DNA of 64,000 bases from Pseudomonas bijieensis (GCF_013347965.1 NZ_CP048810.1:5145501-5209500); one strand, 5' to 3'; positions 1 to 10,164 are shown, counted from the stretch's first letter. Numbers and translations are program-made. The notes: generated by a model not told the origin, from the sequence alone.

Positions 1-446
1 TGCTGGCGCCAATCTATTTCGGGCTGTCCCTGGGCTTGCTGGCCCTGGCGCTGAAATTCTTCCAGGAAGTCTTTCACGTCATCCCCAACGTGTTCTCCAT
101 GGCCGAGTCCGACCTGATCCTGGTGCTGCTGTCGCTGATCGACATGGCGCTGGTGGGCGGCCTGCTGGTGATGGTGATGATTTCCGGCTACGAGAACTTC
201 GTCTCGCAACTGGACATCGGTGACGACAAGGAAAAACTCAACTGGCTCGGCACCATGGACTCTTCATCGCTGAAGATGAAGGTTGCTGCCTCGATCGTGG
301 CCATTTCCTCCATCCACCTGTTGCGCATTTTCATGGATGCCAAGAACGTCGATCCCGAACACTTGATGTGGTACGTGATCATCCATATGACCTTCGTGGT
401 CTCGGCATTTGCCATGGGTTACCTGGATAAACTGACCAAGCACTGA
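1..446 (+). CDS. YqhA/TIGR00645 family inner membrane protein (5' end outside window)
   Basis: The reading frame is open from base 3 (L-A-P-I-Y-F-G...), so the gene starts upstream of the window and only its last 147 codons or so are visible. The visible part has hydrophobic segments around the motifs [30 protein letters not shown] and an internal stretch with [11 protein letters not shown], which is the hallmark of the YqhA (UPF0114) family. These are small multi-pass inner-membrane proteins whose biochemical function is not known. It ends at a TGA and is followed by an unrelated FKBP gene after about 200 bp. The family assignment is fairly sure; no role can be inferred from this locus. Confidence 0.85.
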   Translation, partial: LAPIYFGLSLGLLALALKFFQEVFHVIPNVFSMAESDLILVLLSLIDMALVGGLLVMVMISGYENFVSQLDIGDDKEKLNWLGTMDSSSLKMKVAASIVAISSIHLLRIFMDAKNVDPEHLMWYVIIHMTFVVSAFAMGYLDKLTKH

Positions 447-648
447 GGTCGTTTCATCGCCCTGGCGCGACGCCCGCCTGCCGAGAAGCAGGCGGGCGTT
501 GTCGTTTCTGGCGGCGGCCCTTGATGCGGGGCTCGTCACCCGCCCCGGCATCTGTGCTAGTCTGCTCGCCCTTTTGGTTCCGGGCGCTCCCGGAGGCGCT
601 GTGGTACACACGGCAACTCTGGAGCCGTCCGCACAGCGGAGCAGCATC

Positions 649-1266
649 ATGTCCGAAGTTAACCTGTCCACCGACGAAACCCGCGTCAGCTACGGCATTG
701 GCCGCCAGTTGGGCGACCAACTGCGCGACAACCCGCCACCGGGCGTGAGCCTGGACGCGATCCTGGCCGGCCTGACCGACGCGTTCGCCGGCAAGCCAAG
801 CCGCGTGGGCCAGGAAGAGATGTCCGCCAGCTTCAAGGTCATTCGTGAAATCATGCAGGCCGAAGCCGCTGCCAAGGCTGAAGCCGCTGCTGGCGAAGGC
901 CGTGCATTCCTGGCCGAAAACGCCAAGCGTGAAGGCATCACCACCCTGGCTTCCGGCCTGCAATTCGAAGTGCTGACTCAGGGTGAAGGCGCCAAGCCGA
1001 CCCGTGAAGACCAGGTGCGTACCCATTACCACGGCACCCTGATCGACGGCACCGTATTCGACAGCTCCTACGATCGTGGCCAGCCAGCCGAATTCCCGGT
1101 AGGCGGCGTGATCCCAGGCTGGACCGAAGCACTGCAACTGATGAACGCCGGCAGCAAATGGCGCCTGTACGTGCCGAGCGAACTGGCTTACGGCGCTCAA
1201 GGCGTTGGCAGCATTCCGCCGCACAGCGTACTGGTGTTTGACGTCGAGCTGTTGGACGTTCTGTAA
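649..1266 (+). CDS. fklB: FKBP-type peptidyl-prolyl cis-trans isomerase (FklB/FKBP22-like)
   Basis: This 205-residue protein has an N-terminal helical dimerisation region (about residues 1-95, with an Ala/Glu-rich helix at 70-85) and a C-terminal FKBP domain (about 100-205). Visible FKBP signatures are THYHGTLIDGTVFDSS at 126-140, VIPGWTEAL at 154-162 and IPPHSVLVFDVELL near the end. FKBP domains catalyse cis-trans isomerisation of Xaa-Pro bonds; the two-domain form also acts as a chaperone. No signal peptide is present, so it should be cytoplasmic like E. coli FklB. I chose the ATG at 649 because it gives the normal family N-terminus; the longer open frame upstream is non-coding in character. 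PAO1 has an fklB-like gene in the same neighbourhood. Confidence 0.92.
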   Translation: MSEVNLSTDETRVSYGIGRQLGDQLRDNPPPGVSLDAILAGLTDAFAGKPSRVGQEEMSASFKVIREIMQAEAAAKAEAAAGEGRAFLAENAKREGITTLASGLQFEVLTQGEGAKPTREDQVRTHYHGTLIDGTVFDSSYDRGQPAEFPVGGVIPGWTEALQLMNAGSKWRLYVPSELAYGAQGVGSIPPHSVLVFDVELLDVL

Positions 1267-1297
1267 GACCCTGCCTGGTTTAGCGTCGGGCAAATAG

Positions 1298-1385
1298 GTG
1301 GGAGCGGGCTTGCTCGCGAATGCGGACTGTCAGTCGACATTATCGTTAACTGACACACCGCTTTCGCGAGCAAGCCCGCTCCCAC
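1298..1385. repeat. REP doublet (REPIN-like inverted pair)
   Basis: Two facing REP units, GTGGGAGCGGGCTTGCTCGCG and its reverse complement, flank about 45 bp of unrelated sequence between fklB and the next gene. This is the common Pseudomonas intergenic REPIN arrangement. Confidence 0.9.
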
Positions 1386-1398
1386 ATGACGTCTGCGT

Positions 1399-1656
1399 TC
1401 ATCCGTGGAACCTGGCATTGAAATCGCCAGTCGGGCGCAACGCCCGGGCGTAGCAGAACAGGAACAGATTGCGCACCAGCTCCTTGAGCACCAACGGTTC
1501 GCTGGAATTGAGGCTGTTGAGGTCCAGATCCCCTTGGTCCTGCAGCTCGCTCAAGGCTTCTTCTTCAAGCACCGCACAAACTTCCCCGGTTTCCCGATGC
1601 AGGATCCTGAGGTAGGGATGTGGGCGGTCCAGCCAGGCATCGATCAAATAAGTCAT
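1399..1656 (-). CDS. small conserved protein of unknown function (PA4570-like), Fur-box promoter
   Basis: An 85-residue protein (MTYLIDAWLDRPHPYL...) with a Glu/Leu-rich centre (LEEEALSELQDQGDL) and no recognised catalytic motif, signal peptide or membrane segment. It resembles the small hypothetical protein found at this position in PAO1 (PA4570), from memory. I chose the start at 1656 rather than 1665 because the Shine-Dalgarno AAGGAG sits 9 bases before it, while the other ATG directly abuts that AAGGAG. A near-perfect Fur palindrome overlaps the predicted -10 element just upstream, so expression is probably induced by iron limitation. Function unknown. Confidence 0.75.
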   Translation of the reverse strand: MTYLIDAWLDRPHPYLRILHRETGEVCAVLEEEALSELQDQGDLDLNSLNSSEPLVLKELVRNLFLFCYARALRPTGDFNARFHG

Positions 1657-1680
1657 GGTTCTCATCTCCTTGATGGATTC

Positions 1681-1712
1681 GATGAGAATAATTCTTATTC
1701 GCTAAATAGCAA
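1681..1712 (-). promoter_or_regulatory. Fur box overlapping a sigma-70 promoter
   Basis: Bases 1681-1699 form a 9-1-9 palindrome centred on 1690 that differs at two positions from AATGAGAAT-N-ATTCTCATT, a typical pseudomonad Fur site. On the minus strand a -35 TTGCTA (1712-1707) and a -10 TATTCT (1690-1685) are separated by 16 bases, so Fur bound here would cover the -10. The element lies 25 bp before the start of the 1399-1656 gene. Confidence 0.75.
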
Positions 1713-1823
1713 GCCTCTATTGGTGTTCCGATTGTTTTTCTGATGATGGGTTGTGGCCGCTCAAGACGGCTGGCACCTGGCCGGCGCCCGAGAAATGGGC
1801 CTAGAGCGGGGAGGGTGGGGCAC

Positions 1824-1848
1824 CATCCCGCACACGGGGTGCGGGATG
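1824..1848. other. strong hairpin downstream of the phnA-like gene
   Basis: A perfect 10-bp stem, CATCCCGCAC paired with GTGCGGGATG with a 5-base loop, lies 14 bases past the stop of the PhnA-like gene. No U-run follows on the minus strand, so it may stabilise a 3' end rather than be a classic terminator. Confidence 0.5.
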
Positions 1849-1861
1849 GAATACAGCAAGA

Positions 1862-2203
1862 TCAGACTTTTCTGACGAACTCGGATTTGAGTTTCATCGG
1901 GCCGATGCCGTCGATCTTGCAGTCGATGTCGTGGTCGCCATCGCACAGGCGGATGTTCTTGACCTTGGTGCCGACCTTGACCACCAGCGAAGTGCCCTTG
2001 ACCTTGAGGTCCTTGATCACGGTGATGGTGTCGCCGTCCTGCAGGACGTTGCCGACCGAATCTTTCTTCACGGTGTCGTCGGAGGCCGCTTCAGCTTCGC
2101 CGCTGGCGGACCATTCGTGGGCACACTCCGGGCAGACCAGTTGGGTACCGTCTTCGTAGGTGTATTCGGAATTGCATTTCGGGCAGGGAGGCAACGTGCT
2201 CAC
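1862..2203 (-). CDS. yjdM: PhnA/YjdM family zinc-ribbon protein
   Basis: A 113-residue protein with an N-terminal zinc ribbon made of two CxxC pairs (C7/C10 and C24/C27), an acidic linker, and a C-terminal SH3-like PhnA domain with the family motif [23 protein letters not shown]. It was first named as an alkylphosphonate-uptake gene, but the family (YjdM) is not part of phosphonate breakdown; PhnA in some bacteria is a phosphonoacetate hydrolase, which is unrelated to this small protein. Its role is unknown. It stands alone between ispB and the small Fur-box gene, with an ATG at 2203. Family assignment is sure. Confidence 0.92.
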   Translation of the reverse strand: MSTLPPCPKCNSEYTYEDGTQLVCPECAHEWSASGEAEAASDDTVKKDSVGNVLQDGDTITVIKDLKVKGTSLVVKVGTKVKNIRLCDGDHDIDCKIDGIGPMKLKSEFVRKV

Positions 2204-2308
2204 TAAGGTTCCTTGGGTATCAGGAGGACAAAAGGGCGCACATTATATAGGGATTTGTGGCTAAAGAGGGACGGTGCTGCGTTCGGAGATCCTGTGGCGA
2301 GGGAATTT

Positions 2309-2331
2309 GTGGGAGCAAGGCTTGCTCCCAC
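2309..2331. repeat. single REP palindrome
   Basis: GTGGGAGCAAGgCTTGCTCCCAC is one compact REP palindrome between yjdM and ispB. It is followed by an A-run on the plus strand and so does not look like a terminator for ispB. Confidence 0.8.
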
Positions 2332-2349
2332 AAAAAAATCCCTTGTGTA

Positions 2350-3318
2350 TCAGTGGGTACGGGCTACCGCGAACTCGCTCAGTTCCACCAGAGCATCGCG
2401 GTATTCGCTGGCCGGCAGGGCATCGAGGCATTTGATCGCGCGGGCGACGTAGTCCCGGGCCAGTTTCGCGGTGTAGTCCAGCGAGCCAGACGCTTCGACC
2501 GCGGTACGGATGCTCTCCAGGTCTTCGATCCCGCCTTTCTGGATCGCCTGGCGTACCAGTGCCGCCTGTTCCGGCGTGCCCTCGCGCATGGTGTAGATCA
2601 GCGGCAGGGTCGGCTTGCCTTCGGCCAGGTCGTCACCGACGTTCTTGCCCAGGGTTTCGGCGTCGCCTTTGTAGTCCAGCAGGTCGTCCACCAATTGGAA
2701 AGCCACGCCCAGGTGATCGCCGAAGGTGCGCAGCGCCTCGCTCTGCTCGGCGCTGGCGCCGGCCAGGGCCGCGGCGCTGTGGGTCGAGGCTTCGAAGAGC
2801 ATGGCGGTCTTGCCGCGGATGACTTCCATGTAGGTTTCTTCCGTGGTGCTGGCGTCACGCACCTTGGACAGTTGCAGCACCTCGCCTTCGGCGATGATGC
2901 GCGTGGCCTGGGACAGGATCTTCATCACCGGCATCGAGCCCAGTTCGACCATCATTTCGAACGAGCGCGAATACAGGAAGTCGCCCACCAGCACGCTCGG
3001 GGCATTGCCCCACATGGCGTTGGCGGTCGAACGGCCACGGCGCATGCCGGACATGTCGACCACATCGTCGTGCAGCAGGGTCGCGGTGTGCAGGAATTCG
3101 ATGGTGGCGGCCAACAGGCGCATGTCATCGCCTTCGCGACCCAGGGCCTTGCCACACAGCAGCACCAACAAAGGACGCAGGCGCTTGCCACCGGCTGAGG
3201 TGATGTAGTCGCCGATTTTCGATACCAGAGGCACTCGGGAAGTCAGCTGCTTCTTGATGATGCCGTCGACGGCGCTAAAATCGTCCGCCACCGCGCGGTA
3301 GAAAGCTTGGGGTTGCAT
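2350..3318 (-). CDS. ispB: octaprenyl (polyprenyl) diphosphate synthase
   Basis: A 322-residue trans-prenyltransferase that elongates farnesyl diphosphate with isopentenyl diphosphate to the long polyprenyl chain of ubiquinone. The two Asp-rich substrate-binding motifs are present: DDVVD at 84-88 within [16 protein letters not shown], and DDLLD at 211-215 within [13 protein letters not shown]. The GGKRLRP motif for IPP binding is at 43-49. Length and both motifs are normal for IspB. It is transcribed divergently from rplU-rpmA, as in other gamma-proteobacteria. The ATG at 3318 gives the expected N-terminus. In pseudomonads the product is probably a nonaprenyl chain (ubiquinone-9); chain length cannot be read from the sequence with certainty. 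Confidence 0.95.
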   Translation of the reverse strand: MQPQAFYRAVADDFSAVDGIIKKQLTSRVPLVSKIGDYITSAGGKRLRPLLVLLCGKALGREGDDMRLLAATIEFLHTATLLHDDVVDMSGMRRGRSTANAMWGNAPSVLVGDFLYSRSFEMMVELGSMPVMKILSQATRIIAEGEVLQLSKVRDASTTEETYMEVIRGKTAMLFEASTHSAAALAGASAEQSEALRTFGDHLGVAFQLVDDLLDYKGDAETLGKNVGDDLAEGKPTLPLIYTMREGTPEQAALVRQAIQKGGIEDLESIRTAVEASGSLDYTAKLARDYVARAIKCLDALPASEYRDALVELSEFAVARTH

Positions 3319-3397
3319 CAGCGACAGGTGCTCCAGAAGGGTTGCGCGGCATGCTAGGACCCACGTCCGCAGGTGTCAAGGCGCGATGGACGGCTAC

Positions 3398-3426
3398 TTG
3401 CAAGGCTGTCTTGGCTTGCGTACAAT
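3398..3426 (+). promoter_or_regulatory. sigma-70 promoter of rplU-rpmA
   Basis: A -35 TTGCAA (3398-3403) and -10 TACAAT (3421-3426) are separated by exactly 17 bases and followed by a GC-rich discriminator (CGCGCAC), which is typical of stringently controlled ribosomal-protein promoters. It lies about 130 bp before rplU. Confidence 0.75.
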
Positions 3427-3557
3427 CGCGCACCCTGAACTTCCTGGGCAGCACCTGCCTTACGCAATTGCATCCGGGCCTTCCAGCCCATGCAGCCATG
3501 CCAGCCAATACCTCTTCTTATAAAGCGCTGGGTGAGCAGGATTATCGGAGAAATACC

Positions 3558-3872
3558 ATGTCGTACGCAGTAATTGTTACTGGTGGCAAGCAATACAAGG
3601 TCGCCCCAGGTGAATACCTGAAGATCGAAAAACTGGAAATCGCTACCGGCGAATCCGTGACTTTTGATCGCGTTCTGTTGGTCGCCAATGGCGATGACGT
3701 GAATATCGGCGCTCCAGTCGTTGCTGGCGCTACCGTTGTGGCTGAAGTGATCTCCCAAGGTCGTCACGATAAAGTCCGCATCATCAAGTTCCGTCGCCGT
3801 AAGCACCACATGAAGCGTATGGGCCACCGCCAGTGGTACACCGAGATCAAAATCACCGGTATTCAGGCTTAA
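3558..3872 (+). CDS. rplU: 50S ribosomal protein L21
   Basis: A 104-residue protein beginning [15 protein letters not shown], the normal L21 N-terminus, with the conserved basic C-terminal part ([16 protein letters not shown]) that contacts 23S rRNA. E. coli L21 has 103 residues. The ATG at 3558 is preceded by GGAG at 3547-3550. It forms an operon with rpmA 35 bp downstream, and very likely with obgE. Confidence 0.98.
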   Translation: MSYAVIVTGGKQYKVAPGEYLKIEKLEIATGESVTFDRVLLVANGDDVNIGAPVVAGATVVAEVISQGRHDKVRIIKFRRRKHHMKRMGHRQWYTEIKITGIQA

Positions 3873-3907
3873 TTTCAGCCTAATTCCTCACTAGGAGAAT
3901 TGAACTC

Positions 3908-4165
3908 ATGGCACACAAAAAAGCTGGTGGTAGTACCCGTAACGGTCGCGACTCAGAAGCCAAACGCCTTGGCGTGAAGATGTATGGCGGCCAGGCTATC
4001 AAAGCAGGCAACATCATCGTGCGTCAGCGCGGCACCCAATTCCACGCTGGCTACGGCGTTGGCATGGGCAAGGATCACACCCTCTTCGCTAAAGTCGAAG
4101 GCGTGATCAAGTTCGAAGTAAAAGGCGCCTTCGGTCGTCGTTACGTAAGCGTTATCGCAGCTTAA
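3908..4165 (+). CDS. rpmA: 50S ribosomal protein L27
   Basis: An 85-residue L27 with the conserved N-terminus [17 protein letters not shown], which reaches the peptidyl-transferase centre, and the basic body [11 protein letters not shown]. The start is at 3908 with AGGAG about 9 bases upstream. There is no N-terminal extension that would need cleavage, unlike Firmicute L27. A rho-independent terminator follows. Confidence 0.98.
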   Translation: MAHKKAGGSTRNGRDSEAKRLGVKMYGGQAIKAGNIIVRQRGTQFHAGYGVGMGKDHTLFAKVEGVIKFEVKGAFGRRYVSVIAA

Positions 4166-4180
4166 TTGCGAGACCGCTGG

Positions 4181-4211
4181 AAAAGCCCTGTCTTGCGACG
4201 GGGCTTTTTCG
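4181..4211 (+). terminator. terminator after rpmA
   Basis: AAAGCCC (4182-4188) pairs with GGGCTTT (4201-4207) around a partly paired loop and runs into TTTTTC. It probably attenuates rather than fully separates rpmA from obgE. Confidence 0.75.
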
Positions 4212-4223
4212 TTTGTGGGGTGA

Positions 4224-5579
<1,356 letters not shown>

Positions 5580-5629
5580 CCGTGTGCTGATGTCACTCAA
5601 CTGAAGCCAAGACCTGTGTGGGCGAATCT

Positions 5630-5718
5630 GTGGGAGCAAAGCTTGCTCGCGATAGCGGTTTGCAGCCAGCAAAGGTGTTGGATGTGACAAGGCCATCGCG
5701 AGCAAGCTTTGCTCCCAC
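5630..5718. repeat. REP doublet between obgE and proB
   Basis: GTGGGAGCAAAGCTTGCTCGCGA and its inverted copy flank about 40 bp. The 325-bp gap 5580-5904 holds this REPIN, a terminator-like hairpin (5803-5826) and presumably the proB promoter; no further gene is visible there. Confidence 0.9.
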
Positions 5719-5802
5719 AGGCTCACTCCCTCAAGGATTCTTGGGGACAGGTTTAACTGGTCCTGCGCGGTGTTATCATCGCCGGCAAGCCGGTTCCCAA
5801 GG

Positions 5803-5826
5803 CGCCGCTCATTCGAGCGGCGTTTT
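5803..5826 (+). terminator. terminator after obgE
   Basis: CGCCGCTC-attc-GAGCGGCG forms an 8-bp GC stem followed by TTTT. It lies 80 bp before proB. Confidence 0.65.
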
Positions 5827-5904
5827 GGTATCTGTAAAACGCAAATACGAATAATCCCATGGGCGGCGCTGGGTCGCGCCGTTCGCTGGCAAAGGTTGAA
5901 GATG

Positions 5905-7023
5905 ATGCGGAGCAAGGTGACGGGTGCGCGGCGCTGGGTCGTGAAGATTGGCAGCGCACTGCTGACGGCGGATGGCAAGGGCCTGGATCGCCAGGCAATG
6001 GCGGTGTGGGTCGAGCAGATGGTGGCCTTGCATGAGGCTGGCGTCGAGCTGGTATTGGTCTCTTCGGGGGCTGTGGCAGCCGGTATGAGCCGTTTGGGCT
6101 GGACGTCGCGACCCAGCGCGATGCACGAATTGCAGGCCGCTGCCGCCATCGGCCAGATGGGATTGGTGCAGGCTTGGGAATCGAGCTTTGCCGAGCACGG
6201 TCGCCATACGGCGCAGATCCTGCTGACCCACGACGACCTGTCCGACCGCAAGCGCTACCTCAATGCCCGCAGTACCTTGCGCGCGCTGGTGGAGCTCAAG
6301 GTCATCCCGGTGATCAACGAGAACGACACGGTCGTCACCGACGAAATCCGTTTCGGCGATAACGACACACTGGCCGCGCTGGTGGCGAACCTGGTGGAAG
6401 CGGACCTGCTGGTGATTCTCACGGATCGCGACGGCATGTTCGACGCCGACCCGCGCAACAATCCGGATGCCAAGTTGATCTACGAAGCCCGTGCCGATGA
6501 TCCGGCACTGGATGCGGTGGCGGGCGGTACCGGTGGTGCGCTGGGCCGTGGCGGTATGCAGACCAAGTTGCGTGCGGCGCGTCTGGCCGCGCGTTCTGGG
6601 GCGCACACCATCATTGTCGGCGGTCGGTTGGAGCGGGTGTTGGATCGCCTGAAGGCGGGCGAGCGCATCGGCACCTTGCTTTCCCCTGAGCGCGGCATGC
6701 TGGCGGCACGTAAGCAATGGTTGGCCGGGCACCTGCAAACTCGTGGCACCTTGGTATTGGACGAAGGCGCGGTCGCGGCTTTGTCCCAAGGCAACAAAAG
6801 CCTGCTGCCGGTGGGGGTGAAGCTGGTCCAGGGCAGTTTCCGTCGTGGCGAAATGGTGGTGTGCGTAGCGCCGGACGGTCGTGAGATCGCTCGTGGCCTG
6901 GCCAACTACAGCGCCCTGGAGGCGCAGAAAATCATCGGCCAGTCGTCTGATGCGATTGTCGGTCTGTTGGGCTACATGGCTGAGCCGGAATTGGTTCACC
7001 GTGACAACCTGATCCTCGTCTAA
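5905..7023 (+). CDS. proB: glutamate 5-kinase
   Basis: A 372-residue enzyme that phosphorylates glutamate with ATP in the first step of proline biosynthesis. The amino-acid-kinase domain (about 1-260) shows KIGSALLT near the N-terminus, [27 protein letters not shown] and [17 protein letters not shown]-terminal PUA domain follows (about 280-370). Two adjacent ATGs occur at 5902 and 5905; I use the second because it gives the 372-residue length I recall for Pseudomonas ProB, but an AAAGG at 5891-5895 could serve either. proA is not here. The PUA domain suggests feedback inhibition by proline as in other bacteria. Confidence 0.95.
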   Translation: MRSKVTGARRWVVKIGSALLTADGKGLDRQAMAVWVEQMVALHEAGVELVLVSSGAVAAGMSRLGWTSRPSAMHELQAAAAIGQMGLVQAWESSFAEHGRHTAQILLTHDDLSDRKRYLNARSTLRALVELKVIPVINENDTVVTDEIRFGDNDTLAALVANLVEADLLVILTDRDGMFDADPRNNPDAKLIYEARADDPALDAVAGGTGGALGRGGMQTKLRAARLAARSGAHTIIVGGRLERVLDRLKAGERIGTLLSPERGMLAARKQWLAGHLQTRGTLVLDEGAVAALSQGNKSLLPVGVKLVQGSFRRGEMVVCVAPDGREIARGLANYSALEAQKIIGQSSDAIVGLLGYMAEPELVHRDNLILV

Positions 7024-7032
7024 GGAAAAATC

Positions 7033-7488
7033 ATGGGTTTGGCAAAAGGATTGATTGGCTTGCTGCTGGCAGTGCCGCTGCTGGCTTCGGCCGAGGAGAT
7101 CGGCCAGGTATCGACGGTGTTCAAGTTTGTCGGGCCGAACGACCGGATCGTGGTCGAGGCGTTCGATGATCCCAAGGTGGATGGCGTGACCTGTTATCTG
7201 TCGCGGGCCAAGACCGGTGGCGTGAAGGGTGGCCTGGGCCTGGCCGAGGATCGTGCCGAGGCCTCTATTGCCTGTCGTCAGGTTGGCCCTATCAGCTTCA
7301 AGGGTGAACTCAAGGATGGCGAAGAAGTGTTCCGCGAGCGTACCTCGCTGGTGTTCAAGACCATGCAAGTGGTGCGCTTCCTCGACAAGAAGCGTAATAC
7401 GCTGGTGTACCTGGTCTACAGCGACCGCGTGATCGAAGGCAGCCCGCAGAACGCGGTGACGGCTATTCCGATCTTGCCGTGGCGTTGA
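7033..7488 (+). CDS. creA: CreA family periplasmic protein
   Basis: A 151-residue protein with a cleavable signal peptide ([20 protein letters not shown]) and the CreA domain, seen in [37 protein letters not shown]. Two Cys residues (in TCYLSRA and IACRQVG) could form a disulfide in the periplasm. The family is named for the first gene of the E. coli creABCD locus, but CreA itself has no known biochemical function. It follows proB by only 9 bp and is probably cotranscribed. A strong terminator closes the unit. Confidence 0.88.
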   Translation: MGLAKGLIGLLLAVPLLASAEEIGQVSTVFKFVGPNDRIVVEAFDDPKVDGVTCYLSRAKTGGVKGGLGLAEDRAEASIACRQVGPISFKGELKDGEEVFRERTSLVFKTMQVVRFLDKKRNTLVYLVYSDRVIEGSPQNAVTAIPILPWR

Positions 7489-7502
7489 GTATCGAATGAC
7501 GG

Positions 7503-7525
7503 GCGAGCCGATCGGCTCGCTTTTT
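7503..7525 (+). terminator. terminator after creA
   Basis: GCGAGCCGATCGGCTCGC is an 18-bp perfect palindrome followed directly by TTTTT. Confidence 0.85.
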
Positions 7526-7568
7526 AATTTCCATGGATTTGTTGTGCTTTTGGCGCGAAGGGATTCGT

Positions 7569-9605
7569 ATGCGTTCGTTTTTGCTGCTGTTTGTATTGGG
7601 TTGTTCCGTTTGCGCCGGGGCGCTGGCCGAGCCGTTTTATGGTGCAAAGCCGCTGGCGCATCCGGTGATAAAAACTTCCCAGGAGAGTGGGGCGACGCTG
7701 GCGTTTATCCGCGAGACGGAGGGTGTCGTCGGCTATTCATGCCTGTGCGATTCGCCGGACGGTGTCCCGCAAGTGCTCGACACTTATGGCGATGCGAGCA
7801 TCGAGTCGGTGTTCTACGCCAGTCTCGACAGTGATCTACAGACGTTGATCGTGTTGTCCCGCATCAAGGGGCAATCTGCACTTCACGGCTATCGCTTCGT
7901 GCCGGCCGCTGGTGGGTATCGCCGGCTGGAGACGCTGCAACCGGTATTGGATCGTATTGCCGCTGAGCGCAAGGTCCTCACTGCTGCGCTGGTCCAGAAA
8001 GAGCTGGGCAAGTTGCCGCCCTACGACTACAGCGCTGTGTTACCCAAGACCGGTATCGCCGAGTTCGACGCGTTGGAGCCCGCGAGTGGCACGCTGGTGG
8101 GTTACTTCGGCGTTGATGGTGTCCCGGCGTCTGCGGGGCAGTCGGCAGAGGATCCTCATCGCGATACCTACAAAAAGACCTTCCAGCAGCGCGAAGGTCG
8201 ATGGCTCACGCTGACTTATGGGCGTGTGCCTCCCCGGGATGAGGATGTGGGCTCTGCCTACCGTGTCAGCAGAATGGCTTGGGAGTCCAATCCAAAGGTC
8301 TATCAGGGCTCCGAGGATGGGGCCTGGGCGGCCTTGGGCGATGGGCGGCTCTGGGCGCTGGGTTCGTATGTCCAGGGTAAGAGGTCGGGCCAGTGGACTG
8401 AATTCGACGAGTCGGGCTACGCGTCCACCGGCGCCTATGTGGAGGGATTGCGCCAGGGGCCGTGGGTCGTCAGTGACGGGGGCGCGGTTTCCAAGGGCAT
8501 GATCGTCGACGATTTTTATGAGGGGCGCTGGACGATAGAAGCGCGGGACGATGGGGAGCAGATGTCGGGCTTCGATACCTACAAGCATGGTGATTTTGAC
8601 GGGCCATCCGAGCGCGTAAGCCGGGACGTGGTTGTTCAGCGCGGCGATTTCGTGGCGGGGCAACAACACGGGGACTGGATAATGCCCTGGGGTGAGGGGC
8701 GTTATGTGCGAGGTGTGCGAGAGGGTCGCTGGACATTGAAAATGGACGGCGGCGGTATCCAGACTGTGGATTTTGTCGCCGACAAGAAGCAAGGCGAATT
8801 GCGCGAAGTGGATGCCGCGGGTGTATTGCGGCTCGTCGAGCATTACCGCGCGGGTGTGCTGGATGGCTTGAAAGAAACCTACGCGGCCAATGGCAAACTC
8901 ACCTATTCGGCCAACTACACCAATGGTCAGATCGAAGGGCGGGCGCTGACCTACACCGATGACGGTGCGGTGCTGCTTTCAGATATCTCGTGGCGCCATG
9001 GTTCGCGAGAGGGCGATTTTCGTCTCTACCACCCCAATGGCCGGCCCGATACGGTGGCAACCTACGAGGCGGATGAGCCCATTGGTAACGTGCAGTCATT
9101 CGATGCGAATGGGGTGTTGATCGCGGACCGGAACTATTGCCACGTGCCTGATGGTAAATACACTCGTATCAAGCTTTGCGGCAAGCAACGCGGGGCTTTC
9201 AACAATGGTCATTTCGACTCGGAGAGTGATTACCTGTTCGGCAATGAGCAAAGTGCCCGCCATAGCCAGGATGGGCGCAAGGTTCGGGAGGTGTTGCTGG
9301 GGCCTGATGATCGCGTGACTCACAACGAGTACTACCCCAGCGGTCAGCTGAAATTCTCCGAGGCCAAGCAGGGCTTTCGCCTGATAACGGTCGAGGGGAA
9401 GGAGTACAAGGATTACTCATACGCCAAGCGTGAAGGCGAGACGGTCTACTACTACCCGACGGGTGTGGTTGAGCGCCGCATGAACTTCAAGGATGACAAG
9501 ATAGTCGGGTGTTACACCGGCTACGATGAGGCAGGCGTGCAGAATTTCCCGCCGCCGGGAGGTTGCCCTCCGCCCAAGCCGGTGGTTTTCAATTTTGGGG
9601 AATAG
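7569..9605 (+). CDS. secreted MORN/YwqK-type repeat protein, function unknown
   Basis: A 678-residue protein. The ATG at 7569 starts a clear signal peptide (MRSFLLLFVLGCSVCAGALA) and has GAAGGG just upstream; a longer frame from 7533 would spoil the signal. From about residue 260 onward it carries many degenerate repeats of the form G-x-Y/F-x-x-G-x-R-x-G-x-W, for example GAYVEGLRQGPWVV, YVRGVREGRWTL and YPTGVVERRMNFKDDKIVG, matching MORN_2/YwqK-like repeats. The N-terminal 200 residues resemble nothing I recognise. The tail is proline-rich (PPPGGCPPPKP). It lies between creA and rpsT, which I recall as adjacent in PAO1, so it is probably a lineage-specific insertion. Likely periplasmic or outer-membrane associated; no enzymatic motif seen. 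Confidence 0.75.
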   Translation: MRSFLLLFVLGCSVCAGALAEPFYGAKPLAHPVIKTSQESGATLAFIRETEGVVGYSCLCDSPDGVPQVLDTYGDASIESVFYASLDSDLQTLIVLSRIKGQSALHGYRFVPAAGGYRRLETLQPVLDRIAAERKVLTAALVQKELGKLPPYDYSAVLPKTGIAEFDALEPASGTLVGYFGVDGVPASAGQSAEDPHRDTYKKTFQQREGRWLTLTYGRVPPRDEDVGSAYRVSRMAWESNPKVYQGSEDGAWAALGDGRLWALGSYVQGKRSGQWTEFDESGYASTGAYVEGLRQGPWVVSDGGAVSKGMIVDDFYEGRWTIEARDDGEQMSGFDTYKHGDFDGPSERVSRDVVVQRGDFVAGQQHGDWIMPWGEGRYVRGVREGRWTLKMDGGGIQTVDFVADKKQGELREVDAAGVLRLVEHYRAGVLDGLKETYAANGKLTYSANYTNGQIEGRALTYTDDGAVLLSDISWRHGSREGDFRLYHPNGRPDTVATYEADEPIGNVQSFDANGVLIADRNYCHVPDGKYTRIKLCGKQRGAFNNGHFDSESDYLFGNEQSARHSQDGRKVREVLLGPDDRVTHNEYYPSGQLKFSEAKQGFRLITVEGKEYKDYSYAKREGETVYYYPTGVVERRMNFKDDKIVGCYTGYDEAGVQNFPPPGGCPPPKPVVFNFGE

Positions 9606-9662
9606 AGTTACCGCGGAGGATGTGGGGGTGAGCTCAGGGCTCATGCCCACTGAAGATCCAGT

Positions 9663-9750
9663 GTGGGAGCGAGCCTGCTCGCGATGAGGGCAGTGCAGTC
9701 GCCATCTTCATCGTCTGGCCCGCCGCCATCGCGAGCAAGCTCGCTCCCAC
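9663..9750. repeat. REP doublet between the MORN gene and rpsT
   Basis: Facing REP units with core GTGGGAGCGAGC...GCTCGCTCCCAC separated by about 40 bp. Confidence 0.9.
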
Positions 9751-9791
9751 AGGAGAAAGGTGCTCTGGTTGGAGGTAGATCGCAGGCAATC

Positions 9792-9818
9792 AAAAACCGA
9801 CCCTGAGGTCGGTTTTTT
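9792..9818 (-). terminator. rpsT terminator (probably bidirectional)
   Basis: AAAAACCGACC-ctga-GGTCGGTTTTTT gives a GC stem with A/T runs on both sides, so it can serve rpsT on the minus strand and the MORN gene on the plus strand. Confidence 0.85.
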
Positions 9819-9832
9819 AACGAGCGCGTCGC

Positions 9833-10111
9833 TTAGGCAGCAGCGGCAACGTTCAGGGCCTTTACGTGGCCATTCAAACGGCTCTTATGGCGAGCAGCCT
9901 TGTTCTTGTGGATGATGCCTTTATCGGCCATGCGGTCGATAACTGGCACAGCCAGAACGTAAGCAGCTTGAGCTTTTTCAGCGTCTTTTGCGTCGATGGC
10001 CTTGACTACGTTCTTGATGTAGGTACGGACCATGGAACGCAGGCTGGCGTTGTGGCTGCGACGCTTCTCAGCCTGTTTTGCACGTTTTTTGGCGGAAGGT
10101 GTGTTGGCCAC
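9833..10111 (-). CDS. rpsT: 30S ribosomal protein S20
   Basis: A 92-residue basic protein ([18 protein letters not shown]...) that binds 16S rRNA. Translation starts at a GTG (10111) preceded by GAGG. A rare start codon is a known feature of rpsT, where E. coli uses UUG and autoregulates; whether the same autoregulation acts here cannot be seen. The gene is monocistronic with its own promoter and terminator, divergent from murJ. Confidence 0.97.
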   Translation of the reverse strand: MANTPSAKKRAKQAEKRRSHNASLRSMVRTYIKNVVKAIDAKDAEKAQAAYVLAVPVIDRMADKGIIHKNKAARHKSRLNGHVKALNVAAAA

Positions 10112-10164
10112 CGTCGAGCTCCTCGAAAGACTTTTTGGGAAATAGCAAACAAAATAGGCCGCGA

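Noticed and set aside
1298..1385. Regularly shaped inverted repeats as a possible CRISPR array
   Set aside because: They are single REPIN doublets in different gaps, without regular spacers, arrays or cas genes.
2309..2331. REP palindrome as ispB terminator
   Set aside because: On the ispB strand the T-run precedes the stem instead of following it.
7569..9605. MORN/YwqK gene as antitoxin of a toxin pair
   Set aside because: There is no small toxin gene beside it, and the protein has a signal peptide and 678 residues, unlike a usual antitoxin.
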